Shown here piece after piece: positions 53,473 through 61,242 of a stretch of 64,000 nt of DNA. Below the pieces are notes generated by a model. That model had not been told where the DNA came from and searched no databases. It saw nothing but the letters and a program-made list of their open reading frames with translations. Source of the stretch: Nocardia jiangxiensis NBRC 101359 (GTDB lineage: Bacteria; Actinomycetota; Actinomycetes; Mycobacteriales; Mycobacteriaceae); NCBI RefSeq assembly GCF_000308615.1, contig NZ_BAGB01000054.1, forward strand, positions 233,993-297,992. Direction: 5' to 3'. How positions within the stretch are numbered: the first letter of the stretch is position 1; each line of letters starts with the position of its first letter. The position numbers were made by a program, and so were the translations under genes.

Positions 53473-54015
53473 TCACAGCCCCCAGCCGCGAACGTGCGCC
53501 ATACCGGCAGCCGGACGGTAATCCGGGTCCACCAGCTTCGGACCCTCCTGGTAGCTCCGCGCACCGCTGACCGACTTCGGGCAGCCCGCCGCGTAATCCC
53601 ACTCATCCACCCAGACCCGAGGCACCAGACCTGCAGCCTCGTACTCCTCCCGGGTGTTCACCCCGTGCAGCCGGGCCCGAGTCGCCGCCTCCTGCTCAGC
53701 CACACGACGCGCCTCCGGATCAACCGCGTACCAGCCGGACTCGTCCTCCGGGACATCCGGAACCACGGACAGGCTCGGAGAAATCGGGGTCACATCCGTC
53801 AGGCCACCCACGCAGTTCAAGCACCGCTCAGCGGTCGCCAAATCCGACGACTCCGAACCCTCGCACTCCGGGCACACCTCCCACACCGAGCGAGCATGCA
53901 ACTCGATGCAGCGCGACTTCGAGCAATCCCGCTCCATGCACCACATGCACCACCCCACATAGTTCAACCGCGCCGGGCGAAGAACCTCCACCGCTGAAAC
54001 CCGCTCCGCCTGCAT
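53473..54015 (-). CDS. Zinc-ribbon-like element protein (180 residues)
   Basis: The first 70 residues hold nine Cys in CxxC-like pairs (CMWCMERDCSKSRC, VCPECEG, RCLNCVGG), suggesting two zinc ribbons. The rest is acidic, then Trp/Tyr-rich. It is the first gene of the element's operon, with GGAGG before ATG 54015, and faces the GntR gene across a 164-bp operator region. Confidence 0.78.
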   Translation of the reverse strand: MQAERVSAVEVLRPARLNYVGWCMWCMERDCSKSRCIELHARSVWEVCPECEGSESSDLATAERCLNCVGGLTDVTPISPSLSVVPDVPEDESGWYAVDPEARRVAEQEAATRARLHGVNTREEYEAAGLVPRVWVDEWDYAAGCPKSVSGARSYQEGPKLVDPDYRPAAGMAHVRGWGL

Positions 54016-54053
54016 GATGACCTCCGGTTACCCGTCGTGTTCGCTCCGTATTC

Positions 54054-54160
54054 GTATACTAGCACGCAAACTCATCGCGTACTAGTACACGCCTGCAAAC
54101 GATATTCAATAAGATCAAATCCGCAGGTGATAGACTTGAATGCCAGCTAGTACGCGTACC
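54054..54160. promoter_or_regulatory. Repeated operator sites in the element's divergent promoter
   Basis: Three related sites occur: CGTATACTAGCACGC (54053-54067), GCGTACTAGTACACGC (54077-54092) and GCTAGTACGCGTACC (54146-54160). All share the TACTAG/CTAGTA and GTAC/GCGTAC elements. They are the likely binding sites of the GntR (KorSA-like) regulator, controlling both the operon and itself. Confidence 0.6.
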
Positions 54161-54179
54161 TGCCAGGAGGTTGTTTCCT

Positions 54180-54917
54180 ATGTCGCCGACCGTGAATCGG
54201 CCCGTTCCCGCCTACCTCCAAATCGCTGAGCACTTCCGTACCAAGATCAAGAACGGTGACCTAACCGAAGGTGCCAAGCTCCCCTCAGTCCAGGAAATCG
54301 CCAGAGGATGGGAGGTAGCAACCGCTACCGCCGCCAAGGCTCTCAGCCAACTACGGGTCGAAGGCTATGTTCGGAGCACAAACCAGGGCACATTCGTGTC
54401 AATCGCACACAAACAGACGACTGGCCCCGATCGTCTTGCGATGTTCCGCGCGACCGGAAACGGTTTCCGCCCAGGCGAATCCGTCGAAGTCGTTAGCTCC
54501 GGTATTGCCGACGCCCCCTCCGATGCTGCCGCAGCACTCGATGTCGCAGAAGGTTCGCCGGTAGTTCGCCGACGACGAATCTACCGCGACGACTTGGGAG
54601 TCGTAACGGTCTCTACCTCCTGGCTCCCAAGCGAATTCGCGGAGGCGGCACCCGAGTTGCTATCGACCGACGCACTCCCCAAGATGACCTTCGGACTCAT
54701 CGAAGAACGCACAGGACGACGAGCCGTCAGCCGTCGGGACGTGATCGCACTCCGCACCGCCCCCGAGGACGTCGCCTCTTCGCTCGGTGTGACGAACGAG
54801 ACCCAGTGCCTCACCATGACGAATCTCTACTGGGACCAGGACGGCAACCCGACCGAGTACGCAATCGACTACCTTGGACCGGGTCGCGAACTCAGCGCCG
54901 AATTCGCGTTCGACTAA
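54180..54917 (+). CDS. GntR/HutC-type regulator of the element (KorSA-like)
   Basis: A 245-residue protein. The winged helix is PAYLQIAEHFRTKIKNGDLT, KLPSVQEIARGWEVATATAA and LRVEGYVRSTNQGTFV; the effector domain is of UTRA type (VVRRRRIYRDDLGVVTVSTS). In pSAM2 the equivalent KorSA represses pra and thereby replication, excision and transfer. ATG 54180 lies 9 bp after AGGAGG. It is the only plus-strand gene of the element. Confidence 0.9.
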   Translation: MSPTVNRPVPAYLQIAEHFRTKIKNGDLTEGAKLPSVQEIARGWEVATATAAKALSQLRVEGYVRSTNQGTFVSIAHKQTTGPDRLAMFRATGNGFRPGESVEVVSSGIADAPSDAAAALDVAEGSPVVRRRRIYRDDLGVVTVSTSWLPSEFAEAAPELLSTDALPKMTFGLIEERTGRRAVSRRDVIALRTAPEDVASSLGVTNETQCLTMTNLYWDQDGNPTEYAIDYLGPGRELSAEFAFD

Positions 54918-54936
54918 GCCCCCGTTGACCGCCGCG

Positions 54937-54986
54937 AAACGGCCGGACCTCTCCGCATCATCCGCCTTGGAGAGGTCCGGCCGTTT
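54937..54986. terminator. Strong terminator after the GntR gene
   Basis: AAACGGCCGGACCTCTCC (54937-54954) is an exact inverted match to GGAGAGGTCCGGCCGTTT (54969-54986): an 18-bp stem with a 14-nt loop, ending in TTT. Confidence 0.9.
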
Positions 54987-55039
54987 CCATATCCTCGCAC
55001 GTCGCCCACCGCTCGTAGTCGTTCTCTGCCGAATTTGGC

Positions 55040-55145
55040 TATATAGGATCAAGGGCGGCGCTGGCGCGCCGCCGCGCGGGGCCGCCGCGCGGCACCGCAC
55101 AACCCGCCGGCCTCCGCTTCGCTCCGGCAGGCGGGGAGCGTTGGG
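55040..55145. other. GC-rich structured region, possible replication origin of the element
   Basis: Near-identical runs CGCCGCCGCGCGG and GGCCGCCGCGCGGC (55068-55092) are followed by a hairpin-forming CCGCCGG...CCGGCAGGCGG (55104-55133). Rolling-circle origins combine a nick site with such hairpins. From 54987 to 55500 no convincing gene is seen. The origin role is inferred. Confidence 0.35.
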
Positions 55146-55506
55146 CACGTCGGCCCCGCTCTGGCGACGTGGTAGCACCGCTGACTTTTCCTATCTGACC
55201 ACGTAATTCAACGACCGAGCAGTGTGGGCACGACGAGAGCCGTACCCGACTGACCTCCCGCACCCGATCACGGATTCGCCGACAACCAGCCCGGTCGACC
55301 GGCTGTGGTTCCGATCCCGCATCGAATTCGTGCACGAAACCGGAATTTCCCCAGGTCAAGCCGTGGTTACGCAAGAATCCCCCACCCTCCTCATTGCCTG
55401 ATTGTCTCGCTTCAGACAACCGCGTCAAGGGAAAACCCGCCCTTGACACGGCCGCCTTCCGCTGAGAGCGGCAAGTATGAGGATGATGGGGGAAGAGCAG
55501 TCAATG

Positions 55507-55557
55507 ACGGATAGACGACCTATCCGTGAGACGGACATGACGACACCCCCGACGACA
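55507..55557. repeat. Inverted repeat and arm-like repeats inside the right end
   Basis: ACGGATAG-ACGAC-CTATCCGT (55507-55527) is a perfect 8-bp inverted repeat. ATGACGACA (55538-55546) and CGACGACAA (55550-55558) echo the TTGACGACA pair at the left end. They are probable recombinase or excisionase binding sites. Confidence 0.45.
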
Positions 55558-55643
55558 ACGACGACGACAGTCGAGCATCGGGGGCACCTGGGCACCATGC
55601 AATTGAGCGATCGATTTTCCCTGGTCAGGGCTTCCGCGCACTC

Positions 55644-55686
55644 CTGGCAGTGTGGGGGTCAGGGGTTCGAGTCCCCTTAGCTCCAC
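55644..55686. repeat. attR (43-bp direct repeat, right copy)
   Basis: An exact copy of 49737-49779 (CTGGCAG ... AGCTCCAC). It marks the right boundary; the chromosome resumes at 55687. Confidence 0.9.
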
Positions 55687-55702
55687 TTCGTATGCAGGTC
55701 AG

Positions 55703-55741
55703 AGCCGCTTTTCATCTCTAACGAGACCAAGAAAAGCGGCT
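55703..55741. terminator. Original tRNA-Ala terminator, displaced by the element
   Basis: AGCCGCTTTTC (55703-55713) pairs perfectly with GAAAAGCGGCT (55731-55741), a stem of 11 bp. It lies 17 bp after attR, the position expected for the terminator of the uninterrupted tRNA gene. Confidence 0.7.
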
Positions 55742-55764
55742 GATCTTCCCACTAACTCCCGCGA

Positions 55765-56240
55765 TGCTTCAACATCCGTGCGATCCCCTTCGAAGCAGGC
55801 GGCGCGATTGCGAGCCTCAACTCGGCCACGTTCCACCTGCTGGACTTCGAAAGCGCCCGCCTGCCCACCGTGGGATGGGTCGAATCGGCCGGCTACGGCG
55901 AACTCGCCGAGGATCCCGAACGATTCACCACCTGCGTCGAGGTCACCACACCCGTAACGCCGTACTCATCCGTGACAGCGAATACAGCGGCCCGCTCACA
56001 TCCAGCCGATCATCTTCGTTCCGGCCGAACACTGGCGAGCGGTCCTCACCCTCGCCCTGAACCAGGAATCCGGCACGCTGAACAACGTGCCGGCCCTCAC
56101 CGTCAGTACCGACGGAAGCGCCACACTCACCTCCCCCGCGGCGAGCAGCTTGCCTACAACGCCGACGAGTGCGACGCCTTCACCAAAGGGATCGCGAACG
56201 GACGGTTCGACCGTCGCCGACCGAGTCTCTCGCTTCGTGT
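55765..56240 (+). pseudogene. Remnants of a DUF5753 regulator and DUF397 partner
   Basis: From 55768 a frame reads FNIRAIPFEAGGAIASLNSA then FHLLDFESARLPTVGWVESA, the end of a Scr1/DUF5753-type XRE regulator. Then pieces typical of DUF397 follow in shifting frames: VLIRDSEYSGP (about 55955), PIIFVPAEHWRAVLTLAL (about 56010) and LAYNADECDAFTKGIANGRF (about 56150). The HTH part is missing and several frameshifts are needed, so the pair is dead. Confidence 0.6.
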
Positions 56241-56305
56241 AGGTTCTCGAAACTCGCGGCGGAATCTCACCGATGGCTCACCTGGGCGCCCGCTGTGTGC
56301 GGGAC

Positions 56306-56752
56306 TCAGGAGAGTGCGAAGACGGGGAAACCCGGTGCGATCTCGGCCAATTCGGCGTCGGTGGCGTTTTTGGTGACGCCCTCGAAGAAGCGGCCGACCT
56401 CCCAGCCCCAGCGATCGAGGTATTCGCGCAGCACCGGAATCTTGTCGGCGTCGGGGACCTCGGTGGCGGTGAAGGCTTCGGACTTGCGGCCCAGACGAAG
56501 TTCGCCGGCGCCGGAGACGCGCAGGTTGCGGACCCACTGAGTGTGGCCGCGCGGGGCCACCAGGTAGCGGCGGCCGTCGGCGGCGGTGAGGACATTGACC
56601 AGAGTGGTGCGCCACTGGCCGCTCTTGCGGCCGCGCACGGCCAGCAGGCGAGAACCGGCGAGGCTGATGCCCAGCTTGGGCAGCAGGTTGAAGAAGCGAT
56701 TCACGATCGGGTCGAGGCCGGACGGGCCGATGTAGCGGGTGGTGGCGTCCAT
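56306..56752 (-). CDS. Ddn-like F420-dependent nitroreductase-family protein
   Basis: A 148-residue split-barrel protein of PF04075. SGLDPIVNRFFNLLPKLGIS, LAVRGRKSGQWRTTLVN, YLVAPRGHTQWVRNLRVSGA and the end GFPVFAL match the deazaflavin-dependent reductases such as Ddn and Rv3547 relatives. These use F420H2 to reduce quinones or nitro compounds. It is divergent from the TetR at 56885, with a palindrome next to its start. Confidence 0.9.
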   Translation of the reverse strand: MDATTRYIGPSGLDPIVNRFFNLLPKLGISLAGSRLLAVRGRKSGQWRTTLVNVLTAADGRRYLVAPRGHTQWVRNLRVSGAGELRLGRKSEAFTATEVPDADKIPVLREYLDRWGWEVGRFFEGVTKNATDAELAEIAPGFPVFALS

Positions 56753-56777
56753 GGGGGTTCCTTCGGGAGTTCAATTC

Positions 56778-56792
56778 GAGAGCGGTGCTCTC
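56778..56792. promoter_or_regulatory. TetR operator copy 1
   Basis: GAGAGCGGTGCTCTC is a perfect palindrome 25 bp upstream of the Ddn-like gene start. Confidence 0.65.
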
Positions 56793-56831
56793 TGTACGAG
56801 AACAGTGTGCGCGCTCCACCTGAGCGAGTCA

Positions 56832-56844
56832 AGAGCGGTGCTCT
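56832..56844. promoter_or_regulatory. TetR operator copy 2
   Basis: AGAGCGGTGCTCT repeats the core of copy 1 53 bp away, on the TetR side. Two identical palindromes, one next to each divergent gene, point to control of both by the TetR. Confidence 0.65.
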
Positions 56845-56884
56845 CGAAACATTCCGACGCTCCGAAACGTGGCATACTGTCTTA

Positions 56885-57574
56885 ATGAGCGTGCCCAGAA
56901 CCGCCCGCGCCCGAGCCCGAGCCGAGATCACCCGTGAGATCGCGGATGCCGCGCGCCGCCAACTCGCCGAATCCGGGGCCGCCGCTCTGTCCCTGCGTGC
57001 CATCGCCCGAGAACTCGGCATGGTTTCCTCGGCGCTCTACCGCTACTTCCCGAGCCGCGACGACCTGCTCACCACGCTGATCGTCGAGGCGTACACCGCC
57101 GTGGGCAACGAAGTCGACGAGGCCATCGACGCAGTCACGGCCCCGCGTGCGCAGTGGCGCGCCGCGGCAACGGCGGTGCGGCGCTGGGCCATTGCGCATC
57201 CGCACGAGTACGCGCTGCTGTACGGCTCACCCGTGCCCGGCTATCAAGCCCCGCAGGCCACCATCGCCCCTGGTTCGCGAATTCCCATCGCAGTGCTCGG
57301 TATTGTCGGAAGGGCTTGGGGGAGCGGTACTCTCGCGACTCCCGGCGACGAGCTCAGCCCGGTACTGAGCGCACAGCTCGCAGTGATCGCCGAGCAGCTC
57401 GCTCCCGGCGTACCGGAGGCGATCCTGGCGCGGGCGGTCATCGCCTGGACCCAGCTGTTCGGGGTCGTGGGCTTCGAGCTGACCGGCCAATACGTCGGCA
57501 GCGTCGATCCCACCGAGGCGTTCTTCGACTATTCGGTCGAGACCATGGCAGACCTGATCGGCCTGCGCCACTGA
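56885..57574 (+). CDS. TetR-family regulator with WHG-type domain
   Basis: A 229-residue protein: helix-turn-helix LSLRAIARELGMVSSALYRYFPSRDDLL and C-terminal domain of the WHG (TetR_C_33) type, with the WxxxAxxxRxWAxxHPHEYALLYGSPVPGY signature. Such regulators commonly flank Ddn-like or drug-modifying genes. It probably binds the two palindromes upstream and represses the reductase gene. Confidence 0.9.
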   Translation: MSVPRTARARARAEITREIADAARRQLAESGAAALSLRAIARELGMVSSALYRYFPSRDDLLTTLIVEAYTAVGNEVDEAIDAVTAPRAQWRAAATAVRRWAIAHPHEYALLYGSPVPGYQAPQATIAPGSRIPIAVLGIVGRAWGSGTLATPGDELSPVLSAQLAVIAEQLAPGVPEAILARAVIAWTQLFGVVGFELTGQYVGSVDPTEAFFDYSVETMADLIGLRH

Positions 57575-57595
57575 CCTTCCGGAAAGATCTGCGCC

Positions 57596-58080
57596 TCAGC
57601 GAAGTCGTCCGGTGACGGCGTCGCCGAGTCCGGTGCCGTCGAAACTCTTCGGCAGAGCCAGGGAGAGGATCTGGAAGGGCTTGGTGGTCAGGTCCGTCGG
57701 ATTGCCGAACAGCTGGGTGCGCTCGGTTTGTGGCGCGGGGACGTACAGGCGGCGATCGCTGCCGATGAAGCCGCCGTCCGGGCTGAGCAGCCGAGGATCC
57801 GATGCCATCGTGACCAGCTTTCCCGAAGGCTGTAGTAGCAGGATGCGGTGGTTGTCGATGTCCGAGATGTACAGGTTTCCCGCGGTGTCCATGGCGCACC
57901 CGCCCGAGAGCGGTATGTTCGCCAGTTGCTCGACGTGAGCGGCGAGCTCGTCGTCGGACAGGTTCGCGTCGCGCAGGATGTCCGTCCTGATGCGACGGAA
58001 CGGCCCCGTGGGAGCCGCCCAGTAGAGCCAGACTCCGTCGGCGGTCACCTCGATCAGGTCGCTTTTCGGCGTCTTGTGCC
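57596..58080 (-). pseudogene. MRJP/SMP-30-like beta-propeller remnant (C-terminal part)
   Basis: Reads DLIEVTADGVWLYWAAPTGP, GGCAMDTAGNLYISDIDNHR, DPRLLSPDGGFIGSDRRLYV, matching the second half of major-royal-jelly/L-dopachrome-tautomerase-related propellers. There is a normal stop at 57596, but homology begins abruptly near 58080. The signal peptide and first blades are missing. Confidence 0.72.
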
Positions 58081-58109
58081 GATTGCGGCACCGAGGACAG
58101 CAACGACGC

Positions 58110-58789
58110 GCGCAGCAGCGGGAGCACGCTCCGACCTGATCCAGTACGTGTTGCTCCCGATGGTCGCCCCGTTCCACCGTCGGCAGCCGCACGTCTCGGC
58201 ACGGGTGCGTCAGTCGGTCGATCGCGCCGAGATCGTCAACATGCTCACCTCCGGCAAGGTGGATCTCGCCTTCGACCGCTCTCCGACACACCCCTCGCTG
58301 ACCACCCTCGCCCGCATGAACGAGCACCTGTACCTGGTCGCGCCGAGCGACCACGAACTGCTGAAGCTCCCGCCCAGGGACCGTCCGGCGGCCATCGCGG
58401 ACCATCCCTTCGTGACCTACGCACCCGGTATGCGCACCTGGAATCTCACCCAGCGCTGGGCCGCCAAGGTCGGCGCCACCATCGTGCCCACCATCGAGAC
58501 CCGCAACGTCACCCTCATGAAGCACGCGATTCAGCAGTACGGCGCGTTGAGCATCCTGCCCGGCGTCGCCGTGTCACAGGAGATCCAGGACGGCGGCATG
58601 GTCGCCGTGGAAATCGCGGACATGCCGCTGACCCGCACCACCGCAATCGCCGCACGTCCCGGCGGGGAGCGAACACCTGCCATCCACAGCTTCGTCGAGG
58701 AACTGGTCGCCGCCTACGCGAAACGTTCGGACACAACGGCCGCCGAAATACGCTGGGTCGCAACCCAACCGGAGTCAACCCCGAGCTGA
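58110..58789 (+). pseudogene. LysR-type regulator remnant (HTH missing)
   Basis: The frame joins at DLIQYVLLPMVAPFHRRQPH and contains the rest of a LysR effector domain: MLTSGKVDLAFDRSPTHPSL, HLYLVAPSDHELLKLP, IQQYGALSILPGVAVSQEI. The 90-residue N-terminal helix-turn-helix part is absent. It is back-to-back with the MRJP remnant, whose 5' end is also lost. Confidence 0.78.
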
Positions 58790-58903
58790 GGCCGTCACCA
58801 GCCAGGTGTCGAAGTCCAGGAGTCTCGGGGTGGCGGCGGCGCAGCGTCGCGATGTCGGCGTTCCAGCCGCCACCTGCCCTGAACCGGCTCGCAGCGGCCG
58901 AGA

Positions 58904-59848
58904 TCAGGGCGTTGCGGTGGTGGCGTGGGGGTCGAATCCGCCGGGGATCTCGTAGACGACTCCGCCGAAGGTCGCGGCGAACAGGCGGCCGGCGGAGAAG
59001 CCGGTGGAGCCGCGGCCGTAGCTGACGACGCTGGTCGTCGGGCCGGCGGTGCCGAGTTCGCAGTAGTGGCCGGGGGCGTCGACTCGCACGATTCGGCCGG
59101 ATGGGTTGAACGGGAGTACCGGGCGGTTCTGGGAATCCAGGGTGAGGCCGTCGGGGGCGGCGGTGATGTCGGGTCCGGTCAGGTCGAGCAGTGATTGGGA
59201 GGCGCCGGGGTTGCCGATCGGGATTCGGCTGACGCCGGGGTTGCTGAAAGTGCGTGAGACGTAGAGGAATTGGCCGGCGGGATCGAGTACCGCGCCGTTG
59301 GCGCTGGGAAAGCGGGCCCAGTCCGCCTGCACCGCGCCGCCGGGGCGGATGCGGCCGACCAGGGTGGCGAAATCGTTGGTGGCATAAGCGGTTCCGTCGT
59401 GTCCGACGGCGAGGCCGCTGGCAGCGCTGACGCCCGCGGCATACCGGGTGAGCGCGCCGGTGGCGGGGTCGAATTCGTCGATACCGGCCGCGCGCACGGC
59501 GTCTCCGACGAGCACGCTCGGATTCGATCCGTAGCCGATCAACAGCTTCCCGTCGGGGGTCCAGGCCAGTCCGCCCGCGCCGGGCACCGTCGCGACGGGG
59601 ACTGCGGCCGCTCCGGGAGCATCGATGCGGAACACCCGGCCCGAGCTCAGGTCGGTGACGTAGGCGCGGCCGCGCGGGTCGACGGTGAGGCCCTCGAAGG
59701 CGGCGCCGGACACGGATCCGGCCCGAACACTCGCCTGCCCGGCACCCGGGCAGATCGCCGCGGCCTGCGCGGCAGGTGCGACGGCGGCGGTCAGGGCGGC
59801 GAGAGCCGATGCGGCCATCGTCGCGGCGGCAGCGCGCAGAATGTTCAT
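58904..59848 (-). CDS. Secreted ScyD/ScyE-like beta-propeller protein
   Basis: A 314-residue precursor. A Sec signal peptide (Ala-rich, cleaved near AQAAA, about 30) precedes repeats with the NHL/SMP-30 pattern: VDPRGRAYVTDLSSGRVFRI, LAWTPDGKLLIGYGSNPSVL, GLAVGHDGTAYATNDFATLV. The two Cys in CPGAG and HYCELG could form a disulfide. It probably binds or acts outside the cell; function is unknown. Confidence 0.82.
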   Translation of the reverse strand: MNILRAAAATMAASALAALTAAVAPAAQAAAICPGAGQASVRAGSVSGAAFEGLTVDPRGRAYVTDLSSGRVFRIDAPGAAAVPVATVPGAGGLAWTPDGKLLIGYGSNPSVLVGDAVRAAGIDEFDPATGALTRYAAGVSAASGLAVGHDGTAYATNDFATLVGRIRPGGAVQADWARFPSANGAVLDPAGQFLYVSRTFSNPGVSRIPIGNPGASQSLLDLTGPDITAAPDGLTLDSQNRPVLPFNPSGRIVRVDAPGHYCELGTAGPTTSVVSYGRGSTGFSAGRLFAATFGGVVYEIPGGFDPHATTATP

Positions 59849-60249
59849 GACCTACCTTTTCTGTTCGGGGCGACAAGGGCGCCGCCACGTGGGGTGGCCG
59901 CCTCGGCAGGCGTCGCCGCGGGTCCGGGTGACGATCCGCCCAGCGACGATACCGGCGCGAGGAAGATCTTCCGTGTCGCTACACGATGCGGGAAGGCTCG
60001 AGGTTCACCGGCTCTCGTACCGGCTTACCGGGTGACGCCGGGGAGTGCGTGTCCGCGCCGATACGGCTGACCAAGGTCGCCGATGTGGATGACCAACATA
60101 TCTATCTCCTTATCAGGGCATTTGCCACCGTTGAGCTAGTCGACGAGGTCGGACGACCGAAAGTGAACCGCGAGCCGGTTCGCCACACGGATCAGGCAGA
60201 GACACAGACAGGTGAACACAGCCGCCAACCACATGACAGGGAGGCCGCC
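59849..60249. other. 400-bp promoter region, no gene seen
   Basis: It lies between the divergent propeller and cyclopropane-synthase genes. A GAAGATCTTC palindrome is at 59963-59972, and an AT-rich patch (ACATATCTATCTCCTTATCAG) at 60096-60116. An open frame spans part of it in phase with the synthase, but its sequence is non-homologous. Confidence 0.4.
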
Positions 60250-61107
60250 GTGGCCAGGCTAGCCCCGTTCTATCAGGACGTGCAGTCGCACTATGACGTC
60301 TCCGACGACTTCTACCGGCTGTTCCTCGATCCGTCCATGACCTACAGCTGCGCCTATTTCCAACGCCCGGACATGTCGCTGGAGCAGGCTCAACTGGCCA
60401 AGATCGACCTGTCCCTCGGCAAGCTCGACCTGCGACCGGGCCAGACTCTGCTCGATGTCGGATGTGGTTGGGGCGCGATGATGTTCCGGGCGGCCAGCCA
60501 GTTCGACGTGCGCGTCATCGGCCTGACGTTGAGCGGCAATCAGTTCGACCACGTCCGGCGGGAGATTGCGCGGCAGGGCACGACCGATGTCGAAGTGCGG
60601 CTACAGGGCTGGGAGGAATTCGACAGGCCGGTCGACCGCATCGTGAGCGTCGGCGCATTCGAACATTTCCGCCGTGAACGGTACGAGGAATTCTTCCGCC
60701 GCTGCCACCACAACCTGCCTGCGGACGGGCGGATGGTGCTGCACACCATCATCGGGCACACCCTCGCCGATCTGCGCCGCCTCGGCATTCCGGTCACCCG
60801 CGAGGACGCCCGCTTCCACATCTTCATCCGGCGCGAGATCTTCCCCGGCGGGCAACTGCCGCAGCCGGCTGTGATCACCAGGCTCGCGGGACGATCCGGA
60901 TTGGGCACCGAGCAGATCCAATCCTTGCGACCGCACTACGCCCACACCCTGGACCTGTGGGCTCGCGCTCTACAGGACAACCGCGCCGAGGCGGAGCGGA
61001 TCACCTCGCCGGAAACCTACGCACGCTACCTGCGATACCTCACCGGAAGTGCGGACCACTTCCGCAGCGGACACCTCGACGTCATGCAGTTCACCCTCAC
61101 CAAGTGA
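60250..61107 (+). CDS. Mycolic-acid cyclopropane synthase-family methyltransferase
   Basis: A 285-residue protein, the usual length for CmaA/MmaA/PcaA enzymes. It begins FYQDVQSHYDVSDDFYRLFL, then DPSMTYSCAYF (family signature), the SAM motif LLDVGCGWGAMMFRAA, VIGLTLSGNQFDHVRR, QGWEEFDRPVDRIVSVGAFE (active-site Glu/His), and SLRPHYAHTLDLWA. It adds methylene or methyl groups to double bonds of lipids, probably mycolates. GTG 60250 has AGGGAGG at 5-bp spacing; the frame upstream is not conserved. Confidence 0.92.
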   Translation: MARLAPFYQDVQSHYDVSDDFYRLFLDPSMTYSCAYFQRPDMSLEQAQLAKIDLSLGKLDLRPGQTLLDVGCGWGAMMFRAASQFDVRVIGLTLSGNQFDHVRREIARQGTTDVEVRLQGWEEFDRPVDRIVSVGAFEHFRRERYEEFFRRCHHNLPADGRMVLHTIIGHTLADLRRLGIPVTREDARFHIFIRREIFPGGQLPQPAVITRLAGRSGLGTEQIQSLRPHYAHTLDLWARALQDNRAEAERITSPETYARYLRYLTGSADHFRSGHLDVMQFTLTK

Positions 61108-61242
61108 ACCGAAAACGCCTCGCCGGTACCGGAGTACGGGTCGGGCCGAATTCAGGGTGCGAATCGGGGGGTTCCCGGAGGCGGCACGCGGAGTCTGTTC
61201 GTAGGTTCGTACCGTTGCCTACTTCGACGAAGGGTGGTCGGC

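Larger units (their letters stand above)
49737..55686. mobile_element. Compact pSAM2-like integrative element in tRNA-Ala, without a transfer gene
   Basis: The element is bounded by the 43-bp repeats and is about 5.9 kb. On the minus strand it carries, in transcription order, a zinc-ribbon protein, two small proteins, a RepSA-type initiator, an excisionase and a tyrosine integrase, in a tightly overlapping operon. A GntR regulator is divergent. This is the replication-integration core of actinomycete integrative and conjugative elements (AICEs), which normally are 9-24 kb and include an FtsK/SpoIIIE-like Tra. None is present here, so it is probably not self-transmissible. Confidence 0.88.

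Noticed and set aside
55501..55680. Thr-rich open frame ending in attR
   Set aside because: The Thr run comes from the ACGACGACA-type arm repeats and the end is tRNA sequence, so it is not a gene.
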